From an uncultured Prevotellaceae bacterium (GTDB lineage Bacteria; Bacteroidota; Bacteroidia; Bacteroidales; Bacteroidaceae), in the NCBI GenBank assembly GCA_947303695.1, contig CAMYYX010000073.1, forward strand, positions 1 to 8,341: a stretch of 8,341 nucleotides of DNA, in the 5' to 3' direction. How positions within the stretch are numbered: position 1 is the first letter of the stretch; each line of letters begins with the position of its first letter. Below are positions 1 to 6,612 of this stretch, piece after piece. The notes under the pieces are model-generated. The model was not told where the DNA came from, did no database searches, and saw only the letters and a program-made list of their open reading frames with translations. Both the position numbers and the translations under genes were made by a program.

Positions 1-1
1 T

Positions 2-667
2 GGTACCGTATTCGGTGGAATGCGTAGAGTAGATGTACCAGGTATGCGTCCAGGTCAGCTAGGTCCAGGTATGCGTCCAGGTCAACCAGGCCCAGGTCTC
101 AATAATGGTCCAATCAACGGCCGTCCAGGCGACCGTTTGGACAACAACCGTCCAAACGACATGAGAGGTGAGGTAATCCGTCAAGGCAATACTCCAGCAG
201 GTAACAACCAGCCTTATCACTTCGAGAGCACAACTCCGAATAATCGTGGTACGGTAAGTAATGGTCCTACTACTGTAAATCGTCAAGGAGGAACCACCGT
301 CATCGCTCATCCAAACAACAGTACCAATAGTACTCGTTCAGGTCAGCCGAACGTAAACCGCAATACAGCTACTACAATTGTCAGCCAGCCAAATAGCAAC
401 GTCAACAACAGTCGTACATCAGCTGTCTCTACTTTCAGCCGTCCAAACGGAAATAACAACACGCGTTCAAGTGTAGTAACTCCTTCAACTCGTACCAATG
501 TTTCAGTTCCAAACACTCGTACCTCAGTTTCTACACCAACTCGCAGCTCATCGGTGTCTGCACCTACCACACGCTCAAGCGTTTCTACTCCTACTCGCTC
601 AGCAGGTGCACCAGCAAGTCGTACTTCAGGCGGTAGCCCATCAAGAATTTCTGGAGGACGTCGATAG
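2..667 (+). CDS. Low-complexity Gly/Pro- then Ser/Thr/Asn/Arg-rich protein, 3' part
   Basis: I do not recognise this protein. The frame is open from the window edge to a TAG stop, so the first visible ATG (20) is probably internal and the gene starts upstream; about 221 residues are visible. The visible part has no folded-domain look. It begins with Pro-Gly-Met-Arg repeats (a 27-bp unit twice at 38-91), passes through an Asn-rich stretch, and ends in an Arg-dotted Ser/Thr/Val tail with a loose 8-10 residue period (TRSSVSTP-like units) and a C-terminal SGGRR. Acidic residues are few and confined to the first half, so the tail is strongly basic. Most Arg codons are CGT/CGC. Such tails occur on envelope or secreted proteins of Bacteroidota, but the missing N-terminus would be needed to assign a family. 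It is convergent with the GH2 gene. The gene is real with good confidence; its function is unknown. Confidence 0.7.
   Translation, partial: GTVFGGMRRVDVPGMRPGQLGPGMRPGQPGPGLNNGPINGRPGDRLDNNRPNDMRGEVIRQGNTPAGNNQPYHFESTTPNNRGTVSNGPTTVNRQGGTTVIAHPNNSTNSTRSGQPNVNRNTATTIVSQPNSNVNNSRTSAVSTFSRPNGNNNTRSSVVTPSTRTNVSVPNTRTSVSTPTRSSSVSAPTTRSSVSTPTRSAGAPASRTSGGSPSRISGGRR
38..91 (+). repeat. 27-bp direct tandem repeat, two copies, inside the low-complexity gene
   Basis: Two adjacent 27-bp units (38-64 and 65-91) each encode PGMRPGQ followed by LG or PG; a third begins at 92 with CCAGGT and then diverges. The unit is a multiple of three, so copy-number change would keep the frame. Confidence 0.7.
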
Positions 668-691
668 TCAGCAAACAAGTTAATAAATAAC

Positions 692-726
692 AAAGAAAAA
701 GCAGCTCAACCGAGCTGCTTTTCTTT
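692..726. terminator. Bidirectional rho-independent terminator between convergent genes
   Basis: A perfect 7-bp GC-rich stem (GCAGCTC at 701-707, GAGCTGC at 712-718) with an AACC loop is extended by A/T pairs on both sides. It has a T-rich run downstream on the + strand and an A-rich run upstream that becomes the T-run on the - strand. It lies between the TAG stop of the low-complexity gene and the stop of the GH2 gene, so it can serve both. Confidence 0.85.
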
Positions 727-727
727 A

Positions 728-2545
728 TTACTTCCCTTCGTACCATTTCTGTAGGATGTAGAAGGCTTTCTTCTTCTCGCCTTTGTCTGAGAAGAGACCC
801 TTGCGGTTGTAGTAGTCCTGCACATCGGGCAGTACACGACGGGGGGAGCGGAAGTCTTTCAGGATCCATGGGGTAGTGCCTGAAAGTCCTTCAATCTTGT
901 CGAGCATCGCGGTGTTTTCGATGTAGAGGTTCTCCTGGAATTCCTCAGTCCAACGTTGGTTTTTGGCTCCGTGATAGCCAGCCTTGGCGCCTCCACCGAA
1001 CTCGCTGACGATGACGGGTTTCTCGTATGGGATCTCCCACTCCATCTTTGGCGCATCGTTCACATCACGATACCAACCGATATACTGGTTGAAGCTGACC
1101 ACATCCACCCATTTGTTCATGTTATCTTGCAGACGGTTCTTGTAGTTCGAGGCTCCTGTCACTTCCATCGCCATAGAGATGAGACGGGTGGAGTCGAGGG
1201 TGCGGGCATATTGTGCCAGATTGCCGAGGAACTGATCGCGCTCGTTGCTGTGAGGAGTCTCGTTCGCGATACTCCAGATAATGATATTGGCACGGTTCTG
1301 GTCTCTGCGAATCATGTCGGTCAGTTGTCGGCGGGCATTCTCGTAGGTGGCGTTGTTCTTCCAGTCGATAGTCCAATAGACAGGAATCTCGCTCCACAGC
1401 AGCAGACCCATACGCTCGGCCAGCCGAACCGTGTATTCATTGTGGGGATAGTGGGCCAGACGGATGAAGTTGCATCCCAGTTCCTTGGCCCAGCCGAACA
1501 ACTCGCGTGCATCGGCCTCACAGTTGGCACGACCGCCTCCATGTGCTTTCTCTTCGTGCATGCTGATACCTTTCAGGAAGATGGGCTGCCCGTTCAGCAG
1601 AATCTGCTTACCGCGTGTCTCGATGGTGCGGAATCCTACCTCATCGGCGAGGGTTTCGCCGTTCAAAGCGAGTTCCATCTTGTACAGTTTCGGATTGGTT
1701 GGTGTCCACAACTGGAGTGTCTTGCTGCTGACCTTCAGGGTGGTTGCTGCACGTCCTTCTTCATCGGTAGTAAGGACCTGCTTGAGTTTCAGCTCAGGGA
1801 TGTTGAGGGTGATGGTTTCACCGGCTTTCTTGTCGTTGAGTTGAACAGAGAACGCGATGGTGCGCTGCTTGGCTTTTGCATCGGCCTTCTCTAATTCTAC
1901 CTTGTAGTTCTCGATATATACAGGTGATACATCCACCAGCAGTACATCACGGGTGATACCGCCATAGTTCCACCAGTCGAAAATCTGAGTAGGCACATCG
2001 CTGGCGTGACGTTTGTTGTCCACCTTCACAATCACGTTATTCTCGCCAGCCTTCAGATGTTCTGTCACATCAAAGCAGAAGGGAGTGAAACCTCCTATAT
2101 GACGTCCTTCGCGTTGTCCGTTTACATACACGATAGCTTCGTAGTTTACGGCCCCGAAATAGAGCAGTTTGCGCTTTCCTTCACTCAGTTCTGAACGGTC
2201 CATATTAAACTTCTTATAGAACCAAACCGTTCCTTCGTAGAAGAAGAGGCGGTCGTCCTGGGTATTCCAGTCACCAGGCACCTTCATCGTAGGCGACTTG
2301 TCGAAGTCATATTCCACCAGGTCTTCCGGGCGTTGAGGCTTCGCGTTCCTGAAGAATCCCCATTGTGTGGGGTTCATGCGGTAATCGTAGTAACCTTCCT
2401 CCTGAACATCCACAATGTAGTTCCATTCTCCGTTCAATGAGGTTGTCTTACGGGCAAGTACATTCGTTACTAAATTCACTTCCTTGGCACTTCCTTGCAG
2501 ACAGAATGCAGCCAGTAGCAATAGCGTTGTTAAGAGTTTTTTCAT
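728..2545 (-). CDS. Exported GH2 glycoside hydrolase, beta-glucuronidase type
   Basis: A 605-residue retaining exo-glycosidase of family GH2. Residues 1-20 form a signal peptide (KK, then a Leu-rich core, then GSA before KE), so it is exported, probably to the periplasm. There is no good lipobox. The layout is standard: N-terminal jelly-roll sugar-binding domain (about 30-205, with GGITRD at 195-200), Ig-like domain (about 208-308) and TIM barrel (about 310-600). The acid/base is E429 in WSIANE and the nucleophile E515 in SEFGG; RLAHYPHNE at 362-370 is the usual GH2 barrel motif. N580-R-K582 matches the N-x-K pair that in E. coli GUS contacts the substrate carboxylate, which favours a beta-glucuronidase. 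However, some GH2 galactosidases also carry N-x-K-G here, so the substrate is not proven. It has no accessory C-terminal domain and no SusC/D neighbours. It is divergent from the carbohydrate-binding gene. The ATG start is chosen because it gives a complete signal peptide. Confidence 0.93.
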   Translation of the reverse strand: MKKLLTTLLLLAAFCLQGSAKEVNLVTNVLARKTTSLNGEWNYIVDVQEEGYYDYRMNPTQWGFFRNAKPQRPEDLVEYDFDKSPTMKVPGDWNTQDDRLFFYEGTVWFYKKFNMDRSELSEGKRKLLYFGAVNYEAIVYVNGQREGRHIGGFTPFCFDVTEHLKAGENNVIVKVDNKRHASDVPTQIFDWWNYGGITRDVLLVDVSPVYIENYKVELEKADAKAKQRTIAFSVQLNDKKAGETITLNIPELKLKQVLTTDEEGRAATTLKVSSKTLQLWTPTNPKLYKMELALNGETLADEVGFRTIETRGKQILLNGQPIFLKGISMHEEKAHGGGRANCEADARELFGWAKELGCNFIRLAHYPHNEYTVRLAERMGLLLWSEIPVYWTIDWKNNATYENARRQLTDMIRRDQNRANIIIWSIANETPHSNERDQFLGNLAQYARTLDSTRLISMAMEVTGASNYKNRLQDNMNKWVDVVSFNQYIGWYRDVNDAPKMEWEIPYEKPVIVSEFGGGAKAGYHGAKNQRWTEEFQENLYIENTAMLDKIEGLSGTTPWILKDFRSPRRVLPDVQDYYNRKGLFSDKGEKKKAFYILQKWYEGK

Positions 2546-2580
2546 ATCGATCGTTTTTTTGATAGTTATTCTCGTTTGTG

Positions 2581-2588
2581 CAAAGGTA
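2581..2588 (-). promoter_or_regulatory. Bacteroidetes-type -7 promoter element of the GH2 gene
   Basis: On the - strand the sequence reads TACCTTTG, an exact match to TAnnTTTG. It lies about 35 bases upstream of the GH2 ATG, so the transcript leader would be roughly 25-30 bases. No clear -33 TTTG is seen at the expected spacing; that region is occupied by a heptad repeat. Confidence 0.6.
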
Positions 2589-2601
2589 GAAAAAATTAAT
2601 C

Positions 2602-2623
2602 ATTTAACCATTTACTATTTACG
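2602..2623 (-). repeat. Degenerate heptad repeat, family A, upstream of the GH2 gene
   Basis: On the + strand the units are ATTTAACC (2602-2609), ATTTACT (2610-2616) and ATTTACG (2617-2623). The 14-bp core ATTTAACCATTTAC (2602-2615) recurs exactly at 7610-7623 and, as its reverse complement, inside pdxB at 7071-7084. A more decayed stretch with ATTTGCC, ATTTAAC and ATTGATC follows at 2665-2685. The 224-bp divergent region holds these repeats, the GH2 promoter, a weak promoter for the + strand gene and nothing else I can name. Confidence 0.6.
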
Positions 2624-2722
2624 ATTTTTGCTGTTTTCTTCAATTTTTACATTCTATAATTCACATTTGCCATTTAACATTGATCCCCATGAACCTCGAA
2701 CCGCTAACCTGACTTTAAACCT

Positions 2723-2730
2723 TTACTTTG
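2723..2730 (+). promoter_or_regulatory. Possible -7 element for the carbohydrate-binding protein gene
   Basis: TTACTTTG differs from TAnnTTTG by one base and lies 39 bases before the chosen ATG. No convincing -33 TTTG is present at the usual spacing, so this is only a candidate. Confidence 0.3.
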
Positions 2731-2769
2731 ATTTGAGGTCATAACAACGAACAATAAGTGCAATTTTTA

Positions 2770-4644
2770 ATGAATAAATGTATGAATCAATTAACACGCC
2801 TGTTGATGGGCGGTTTATTGCTGACTGTCGGAATCGGGATGATGTCGGCAGCTAAAAAAGAGACAATAACAATTGTCTATGCGGGTAATACAGTAAAGGT
2901 ATCCCAACCCAAAAACAAGAACATTCAGATTAGGCACGATGGTGCGAAAGTGGTTGTGGAGAGTGCCGTTAGCGATCAGGAGATGGAATATGTGCTGAAA
3001 GGCCATTCCACAAATGGTAGTTTCGAACTCAACGGAGTTTACAAAGCTACTGTGACGCTTGATGGTGTCAACCTGAAAGCACAGGAGGGAGCTGCCATCA
3101 ACTTGAAGTGTGGTAAGCGAATGAAACTGCACATCGCCAAAGGGTCTCAGAACTCCCTTGAGGACGGTACAGATACACTTCATAAGGCATGTGTTTATAC
3201 AAAGGGCCATCTGGAGATTGAAGGTGCTGGCAGCTTGACATTGAAGGGAAATTCGAATAATGTCATCTCTGCAAAGGAATACCTTGAATTGCAACCGTCG
3301 CTGGGAAATGTCCGCATCAGTTCGTCAACAGCGAATGCCTTGAACACGAATGCAAGTCTCACGATTAGTGGTGGCGATGTGGAGATCGAGCTTTCGAGTG
3401 TGGATAAGAAAGCACTCAAGTCCGATTCTACGATGACCATCAACGGTGGGGTCGTGAAAGTGGTGATGACTGGCGATGGAGGTAAAGGAATAAAGTGTGG
3501 TGGCGATTTTGTGATGAACGGTGGAACGCTCGATATTAAGACGTTGGGCAGCTTTGTCAGCGAACGGCCTTTTGGCTTTGGCGGCTTTGGTGGTTTCGGT
3601 GATGGTGAGATGCCCGACTTCGGAGGTGGTTTCCCTGACTTTGGTGAAGGCGGAATGCCCGACTTCGGTGGTTTCGGAGGAGGTTTCGGTGGCTTCGGAG
3701 GAGCGATGCCCGATAGCATCAACTTTGGAGGCTTCCCTGGCTTTGGTGAAGGTGGAATGCCCGACTTCGGCGGTTTCGGAGGCGGCTTCGGTGGCTTTGG
3801 CGGAGCGATGCCCGATAGCATCAACTTCGGTGGCTTCCCAGGCTTTGGCGAAGGCGGAATGCCTGACTTCGGTGGTTTCGGAGGCGGTTTTGGCGGCTTC
3901 GGTGGTTTCGGCGGAGGAAATGATGTTCAGATAAGCGATTCGGTTCGTACCTTGCTTTTCGGTAATACGTCTGACGATAGACCGGTGGGTTTTGCCAAGC
4001 GTAAGTTCAACGGAAGTGCTAAGGGAATCAAAGTGGTTGGTAAGGTCATCATCAATGGTGGAGACATCCGTGTAGAGACAGCAAGCGATGGTGCTGAAGG
4101 TATTGAAGGCAAGAAAGGATTTTCCATCAACGGAGGTAATATCTATGTGAAGGCACATGATGACGGCTTCAGTTCGAATGGACCGATAGCTTTCCACGGA
4201 GGTGATGTATTCGTGTGGAGTGTAGGCAACGATGCTATCGACACGAACTCGAACAGCCGTGAGTCGCTTGTCATCACAGGTGGAAAGGTCACCGCATGTT
4301 CACAGGTGGGTCCCCCAGAGGAACCCTTCGATAGCGACTTCTCTCAGATGACCCTGACGGGTGGAACGGTGTTCGGAATGGGTGGTTCGATGACAGGTTC
4401 GGCTCCGATGCCGAAGGAATCGGCCGAAACCCAACTGACTGTCTCGCTCAACGGATTGCCTTGTCCCGTAGGCAAGACGCTGCAATGTGTGGACGAGAAG
4501 GGAAAGGTGCTCTATTCGTTTGTCCTCCCATTCACCGTGCGGAGCAGTAACAGTATCCTGTCGCTCCCTCAGTTTGAGAAAGGCAAGACCTACAAGGTGA
4601 AGATAAAAGACCCAGATGTGGTACTGAAAGAGTTCAGCTTCTAA
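2770..4644 (+). CDS. Exported Cthe_2159-like carbohydrate-binding beta-helix protein with Gly/Phe-rich insertion
   Basis: This 624-residue protein has a signal peptide (basic start, hydrophobic core LLMGGLLLTVGIGMM, cleavage near SAA at 26-28). I use the ATG at 2770; a GTG at 2758 or an ATG at 2782 are alternatives. The mature part has repeated beta-strand turns with the (I/M)xGG(x)V/I motif (TISGGDVEIE, TINGGVVKVV, FVMNGGTLDI, IINGGDIRVE, SINGGNIYVK, VITGGKVTAC), as in the Cthe_2159 family (Pfam PF14262). The founding member, from Clostridium thermocellum, is a beta-helix protein that binds cellulose-like and polygalacturonate polymers. Residues 268-383 form a Gly/Phe-rich insertion with MPDF and MPDSINF blocks between two helix turns. 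No lipobox and no clear C-terminal sorting domain are seen. It is likely periplasmic or surface-exposed and is transcribed alone, ending at a strong terminator. The family call is good; the ligand is unknown. Confidence 0.85.
   Translation: MNKCMNQLTRLLMGGLLLTVGIGMMSAAKKETITIVYAGNTVKVSQPKNKNIQIRHDGAKVVVESAVSDQEMEYVLKGHSTNGSFELNGVYKATVTLDGVNLKAQEGAAINLKCGKRMKLHIAKGSQNSLEDGTDTLHKACVYTKGHLEIEGAGSLTLKGNSNNVISAKEYLELQPSLGNVRISSSTANALNTNASLTISGGDVEIELSSVDKKALKSDSTMTINGGVVKVVMTGDGGKGIKCGGDFVMNGGTLDIKTLGSFVSERPFGFGGFGGFGDGEMPDFGGGFPDFGEGGMPDFGGFGGGFGGFGGAMPDSINFGGFPGFGEGGMPDFGGFGGGFGGFGGAMPDSINFGGFPGFGEGGMPDFGGFGGGFGGFGGFGGGNDVQISDSVRTLLFGNTSDDRPVGFAKRKFNGSAKGIKVVGKVIINGGDIRVETASDGAEGIEGKKGFSINGGNIYVKAHDDGFSSNGPIAFHGGDVFVWSVGNDAIDTNSNSRESLVITGGKVTACSQVGPPEEPFDSDFSQMTLTGGTVFGMGGSMTGSAPMPKESAETQLTVSLNGLPCPVGKTLQCVDEKGKVLYSFVLPFTVRSSNSILSLPQFEKGKTYKVKIKDPDVVLKEFSF
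3640..3906 (+). repeat. 102-bp in-frame tandem repeat encoding a 34-residue Gly/Phe-rich unit
   Basis: Unit 1 is 3640-3741, unit 2 is 3742-3843, and a partial unit 3 (21 codons) is 3844-3906. Each encodes FGEGGMPDFGG, a Gly/Phe run, then GAMPDSINFGGFPG; unit 3 leaves this pattern after codon 21. Units 1 and 2 differ at 9 of 102 bases and units 2 and 3 at 10 of 63; every difference I counted is a synonymous third-position change. A more diverged relative (MPDFGGGFPDFGEGG) precedes unit 1. The whole low-complexity tract is 3571-3918. Confidence 0.9.
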
Positions 4645-4662
4645 GGGTAGAGTGAAGAAAAG

Positions 4663-4694
4663 CATCAAAAGTTTGCACTTTTGATGTTTTTTTT
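4663..4694 (+). terminator. Rho-independent terminator of the carbohydrate-binding protein gene
   Basis: A 10-bp perfect stem (CATCAAAAGT at 4663-4672, ACTTTTGATG at 4677-4686) with a TTGC loop is followed by eight T residues (4687-4694). It starts 18 bases after the TAA stop. Confidence 0.88.
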
Positions 4695-4703
4695 GTAATT
4701 TTG
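4672..4703 (+). promoter_or_regulatory. Bacteroidetes-type promoter of the SDR-PAP2-pdxB operon
   Basis: TAATTTTG (4696-4703) matches TAnnTTTG exactly. TTTG (4672-4675) lies 20 bases before it, a normal -33 spacing. The ATG of the SDR gene is 35 bases downstream of the -7 element. The -33 element falls across the loop of the upstream terminator hairpin, so the two signals overlap. Confidence 0.65.
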
Positions 4704-4738
4704 CAGCGCTCTTTAGGCTTTCGCCTTAATTGTGCATT

Positions 4739-5698
4739 ATGAATAACGAATTGAAGAAGCGCGTATTAATTACAGGTGCAAGTGGGTTTATCGGTAGTTT
4801 CCTATGTGAAGAATCACTTTCTCGAGGGTTCTCCACATGGGCTGCATTACGTGCCTCTTCAAGTCGTCGATGGTTACAGCATCCCGATTTACAATTCCTC
4901 ATTCTCGACCTCTCCAGTCCCACAGTCCTCCGGCAGCAACTGACGGAATGTGGTGTTCGGTTCGATGTCGTGATTCATGCGGCAGGAGCCACCAAATGCC
5001 TGAAGGCTGAAGAATTTGATTTCCACAACTACCAATGTACCCGCAACTTGGTAGAGGCGTTGATTGCGACCGATATGATGCCTCATCAGTTTATCTATCT
5101 CAGCAGTCTCAGCGCCACCTATGGTTCTATCTATGGAGAGAGTAAACTGAAGACTGAGGCGTGGTTGCAGCAGACTATCGGCGAGGGGCTCGTCATCTTC
5201 CGTCCCACGGGAGTCTATGGTCCTCGCGAGAAGGATTATTTCATGATGGTGAAGTCCATCAAGCAACATGTGTGCTTTTCTGTTGGATTCGACCCCCAGA
5301 TACTGACGTTCGTTTATGTGAAAGACCTCACAGGCGCCATCTTTGCTGCTATTGAGAAAGGCATCACAACCGGAATCTTCAATGTGACCGACGGCGAGGA
5401 CTATCCCAGCGAGCGTTTTGCCGAGTTGATTCAGCAAGAGTTGGACATCCGGCACGTGTTGCATGTCAAAGCCCCGTTGTGGCTACTCAAAGGCATTTCT
5501 GTCGTCAGCGAGGAGTTCGGAAAGCTGACCGGAAAGCCCAGCACGTTGAACAGAGATAAGTATAAGATGATGGCACAACGTGATTGGCGATGTGACATCC
5601 GTCCGATGAAAAATATTTTAGGATATCATCCCCAATGGCAGTTGCCGCGTGGGGTGAAAGAAACAATTACATGGTACAAAGAAGAAAACTGGATCTAA
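4739..5698 (+). CDS. Extended SDR, NAD-dependent epimerase/dehydratase family; possible sphingoid/ceramide ketoreductase
   Basis: A 319-residue cytosolic oxidoreductase of the extended short-chain dehydrogenase family. The N-terminal Rossmann fold has G13-x-x-G16-x-x-G19 (TGASGFIG). The catalytic pair is Y132-x-x-x-K136 (YGESK) with serines at 122-125 (SSLS), and RPTGVYGPRE (155-164) is the usual substrate-loop motif. The C-terminal part (LGYHPQW and WYKEENW near the end) is typical of family members related to 3-beta-HSD and dihydroflavonol reductase rather than sugar-nucleotide 4-epimerases. The ATG at 4739 is chosen because it sits directly before the first beta strand; an in-frame TTG at 4730 would add only three residues. 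It is the first gene of the operon and overlaps the PAP2 gene. The Aur1-like neighbour makes a lipid substrate attractive: ketosphinganine and ceramide reductases of bacteria belong to this broad family. The fold is certain; the substrate is inferred. Confidence 0.9.
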   Translation: MNNELKKRVLITGASGFIGSFLCEESLSRGFSTWAALRASSSRRWLQHPDLQFLILDLSSPTVLRQQLTECGVRFDVVIHAAGATKCLKAEEFDFHNYQCTRNLVEALIATDMMPHQFIYLSSLSATYGSIYGESKLKTEAWLQQTIGEGLVIFRPTGVYGPREKDYFMMVKSIKQHVCFSVGFDPQILTFVYVKDLTGAIFAAIEKGITTGIFNVTDGEDYPSERFAELIQQELDIRHVLHVKAPLWLLKGISVVSEEFGKLTGKPSTLNRDKYKMMAQRDWRCDIRPMKNILGYHPQWQLPRGVKETITWYKEENWI

Positions 5699-6612
5699 TA
5701 AGCGCCGAACTGACAACACTCGTCTATATAGCTATCACGACGGTGATGATTGCCATCTTGTGGACACGTCTCGACAATCCGATGGGAATGTTGGGTTTGC
5801 GAGGAATTGCGTTGCTCATCATGGTCGTCACACATTTCACCTATCGTTTCATGCCTTATAAGTGGAGCCTTGCCTGGCGCTCGTTCCCCTTGTTCGTCTT
5901 GCTCATTTGGTGGTATCCCGAGATATACGATTTCTGTAACATCTATCCCTATCAGGATCATGTTTTTGCTACGATTGACCAGACGATGTTCGGTTGTCAG
6001 CCGGCTTTGGAGTTCGACCGTGTATGCAGCTCAGCCTTTTGGAGCGAGTTGTTCAACATGGGCTATTACTCCTATTATTACCTGATGTTCTCGGTCATCG
6101 TGTTCTACCTCCTTTGCCGCACGAGTGATTACGACAAGGCGGTCTTTATCTTCTTGGGATCGTTCTTCCTCTTCTATCTCTTCTACAATTTCTTGCCGGT
6201 AGCCGGCCCTCAATACTATTTCTGTGCGTTGGACAACATCTATGGCGATGCAGGGTGGGGCGATAGCTATCCAGCCTTGGGCGATTACTTCAAGTCGCAT
6301 CTGGAGATGATTGTGCCCGAGGTGAAAGGGGTGTTCGGTCAGTTGGTCATCGGAGCTCAGGAAGTGGGCGAACGTCCAGCTGCTGCATTCCCCAGCAGTC
6401 ATGTAGGCATGAGCACGGTGTCTATGTTGCTCGCTTGGCGTACAGGCAACAAATGGCTGTTCTGGATTCTGGTGCCGTTCTATGTCATATTGTGCTGTAG
6501 CACCGTGTACATCAAGGCACATTACCTCATCGACTCCATCTGCGGCCTTTTCTTTGCAGCTGCGTTCTACTATATTACCCTTCGCGTGTATGAAAGTTAT
6601 AGTCGACGATAA
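5671..6612 (+). CDS. PAP2-superfamily integral membrane protein, Aur1-like
   Basis: A 313-residue membrane protein with about six or more hydrophobic segments (roughly 14-31, 44-60, 70-82, 132-149, 157-175, 262-277, 287-304). It has PAP2 motifs C2, GERPAAAFPSSH (H244), and C3, STVYIKAHYLID (H284 and D288), giving the His-His-Asp set used for phosphoryl or phospho-head-group transfer. The DxxxFGxxP block (103-111) and the HYxxD form of C3 resemble yeast inositol-phosphorylceramide synthase Aur1 and the PAP2_3 group more than classic PAP2 phosphatases, and a canonical KxxxxxxRP C1 is not seen. Expected roles are a lipid phosphatase or transfer of a polar head group onto ceramide or diacylglycerol. 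The ATG at 5671 overlaps the SDR gene by 28 bases; an ATG at 5635 would add 12 polar residues. The overlap suggests translational coupling. Family is firm; reaction is open. Confidence 0.88.
   Translation: MVQRRKLDLISAELTTLVYIAITTVMIAILWTRLDNPMGMLGLRGIALLIMVVTHFTYRFMPYKWSLAWRSFPLFVLLIWWYPEIYDFCNIYPYQDHVFATIDQTMFGCQPALEFDRVCSSAFWSELFNMGYYSYYYLMFSVIVFYLLCRTSDYDKAVFIFLGSFFLFYLFYNFLPVAGPQYYFCALDNIYGDAGWGDSYPALGDYFKSHLEMIVPEVKGVFGQLVIGAQEVGERPAAAFPSSHVGMSTVSMLLAWRTGNKWLFWILVPFYVILCCSTVYIKAHYLIDSICGLFFAAAFYYITLRVYESYSRR

Noticed and set aside
956..1894. A 312-codon + strand frame inside the GH2 gene
   Set aside because: It is antisense to a GH2 gene with intact catalytic motifs and shows no recognisable domain, and no promoter match was seen near its start.
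2484..2744. An 86-codon + strand frame with a membrane-like segment crossing the divergent region
   Set aside because: Its hydrophobic part is the antisense of the GH2 signal peptide and AT-rich promoter DNA, and the rest is repeat sequence; it overlaps the GH2 promoter and has no support of its own.
3195..4197. Long open frames on the - strand across the carbohydrate-binding protein gene, including a Lys/Pro-rich 209-residue one and a 290-residue one
   Set aside because: They mirror the Gly/Phe-rich repeat and its codon bias on the + strand; the + strand frame has a signal peptide, family motifs and purely synonymous variation, so the antisense frames are by-products.
6482..6589. A 36-residue N-terminal extension of PdxB
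   Set aside because: It is the PAP2 gene read in another frame; PdxB homology begins exactly at the ATG at 6590.
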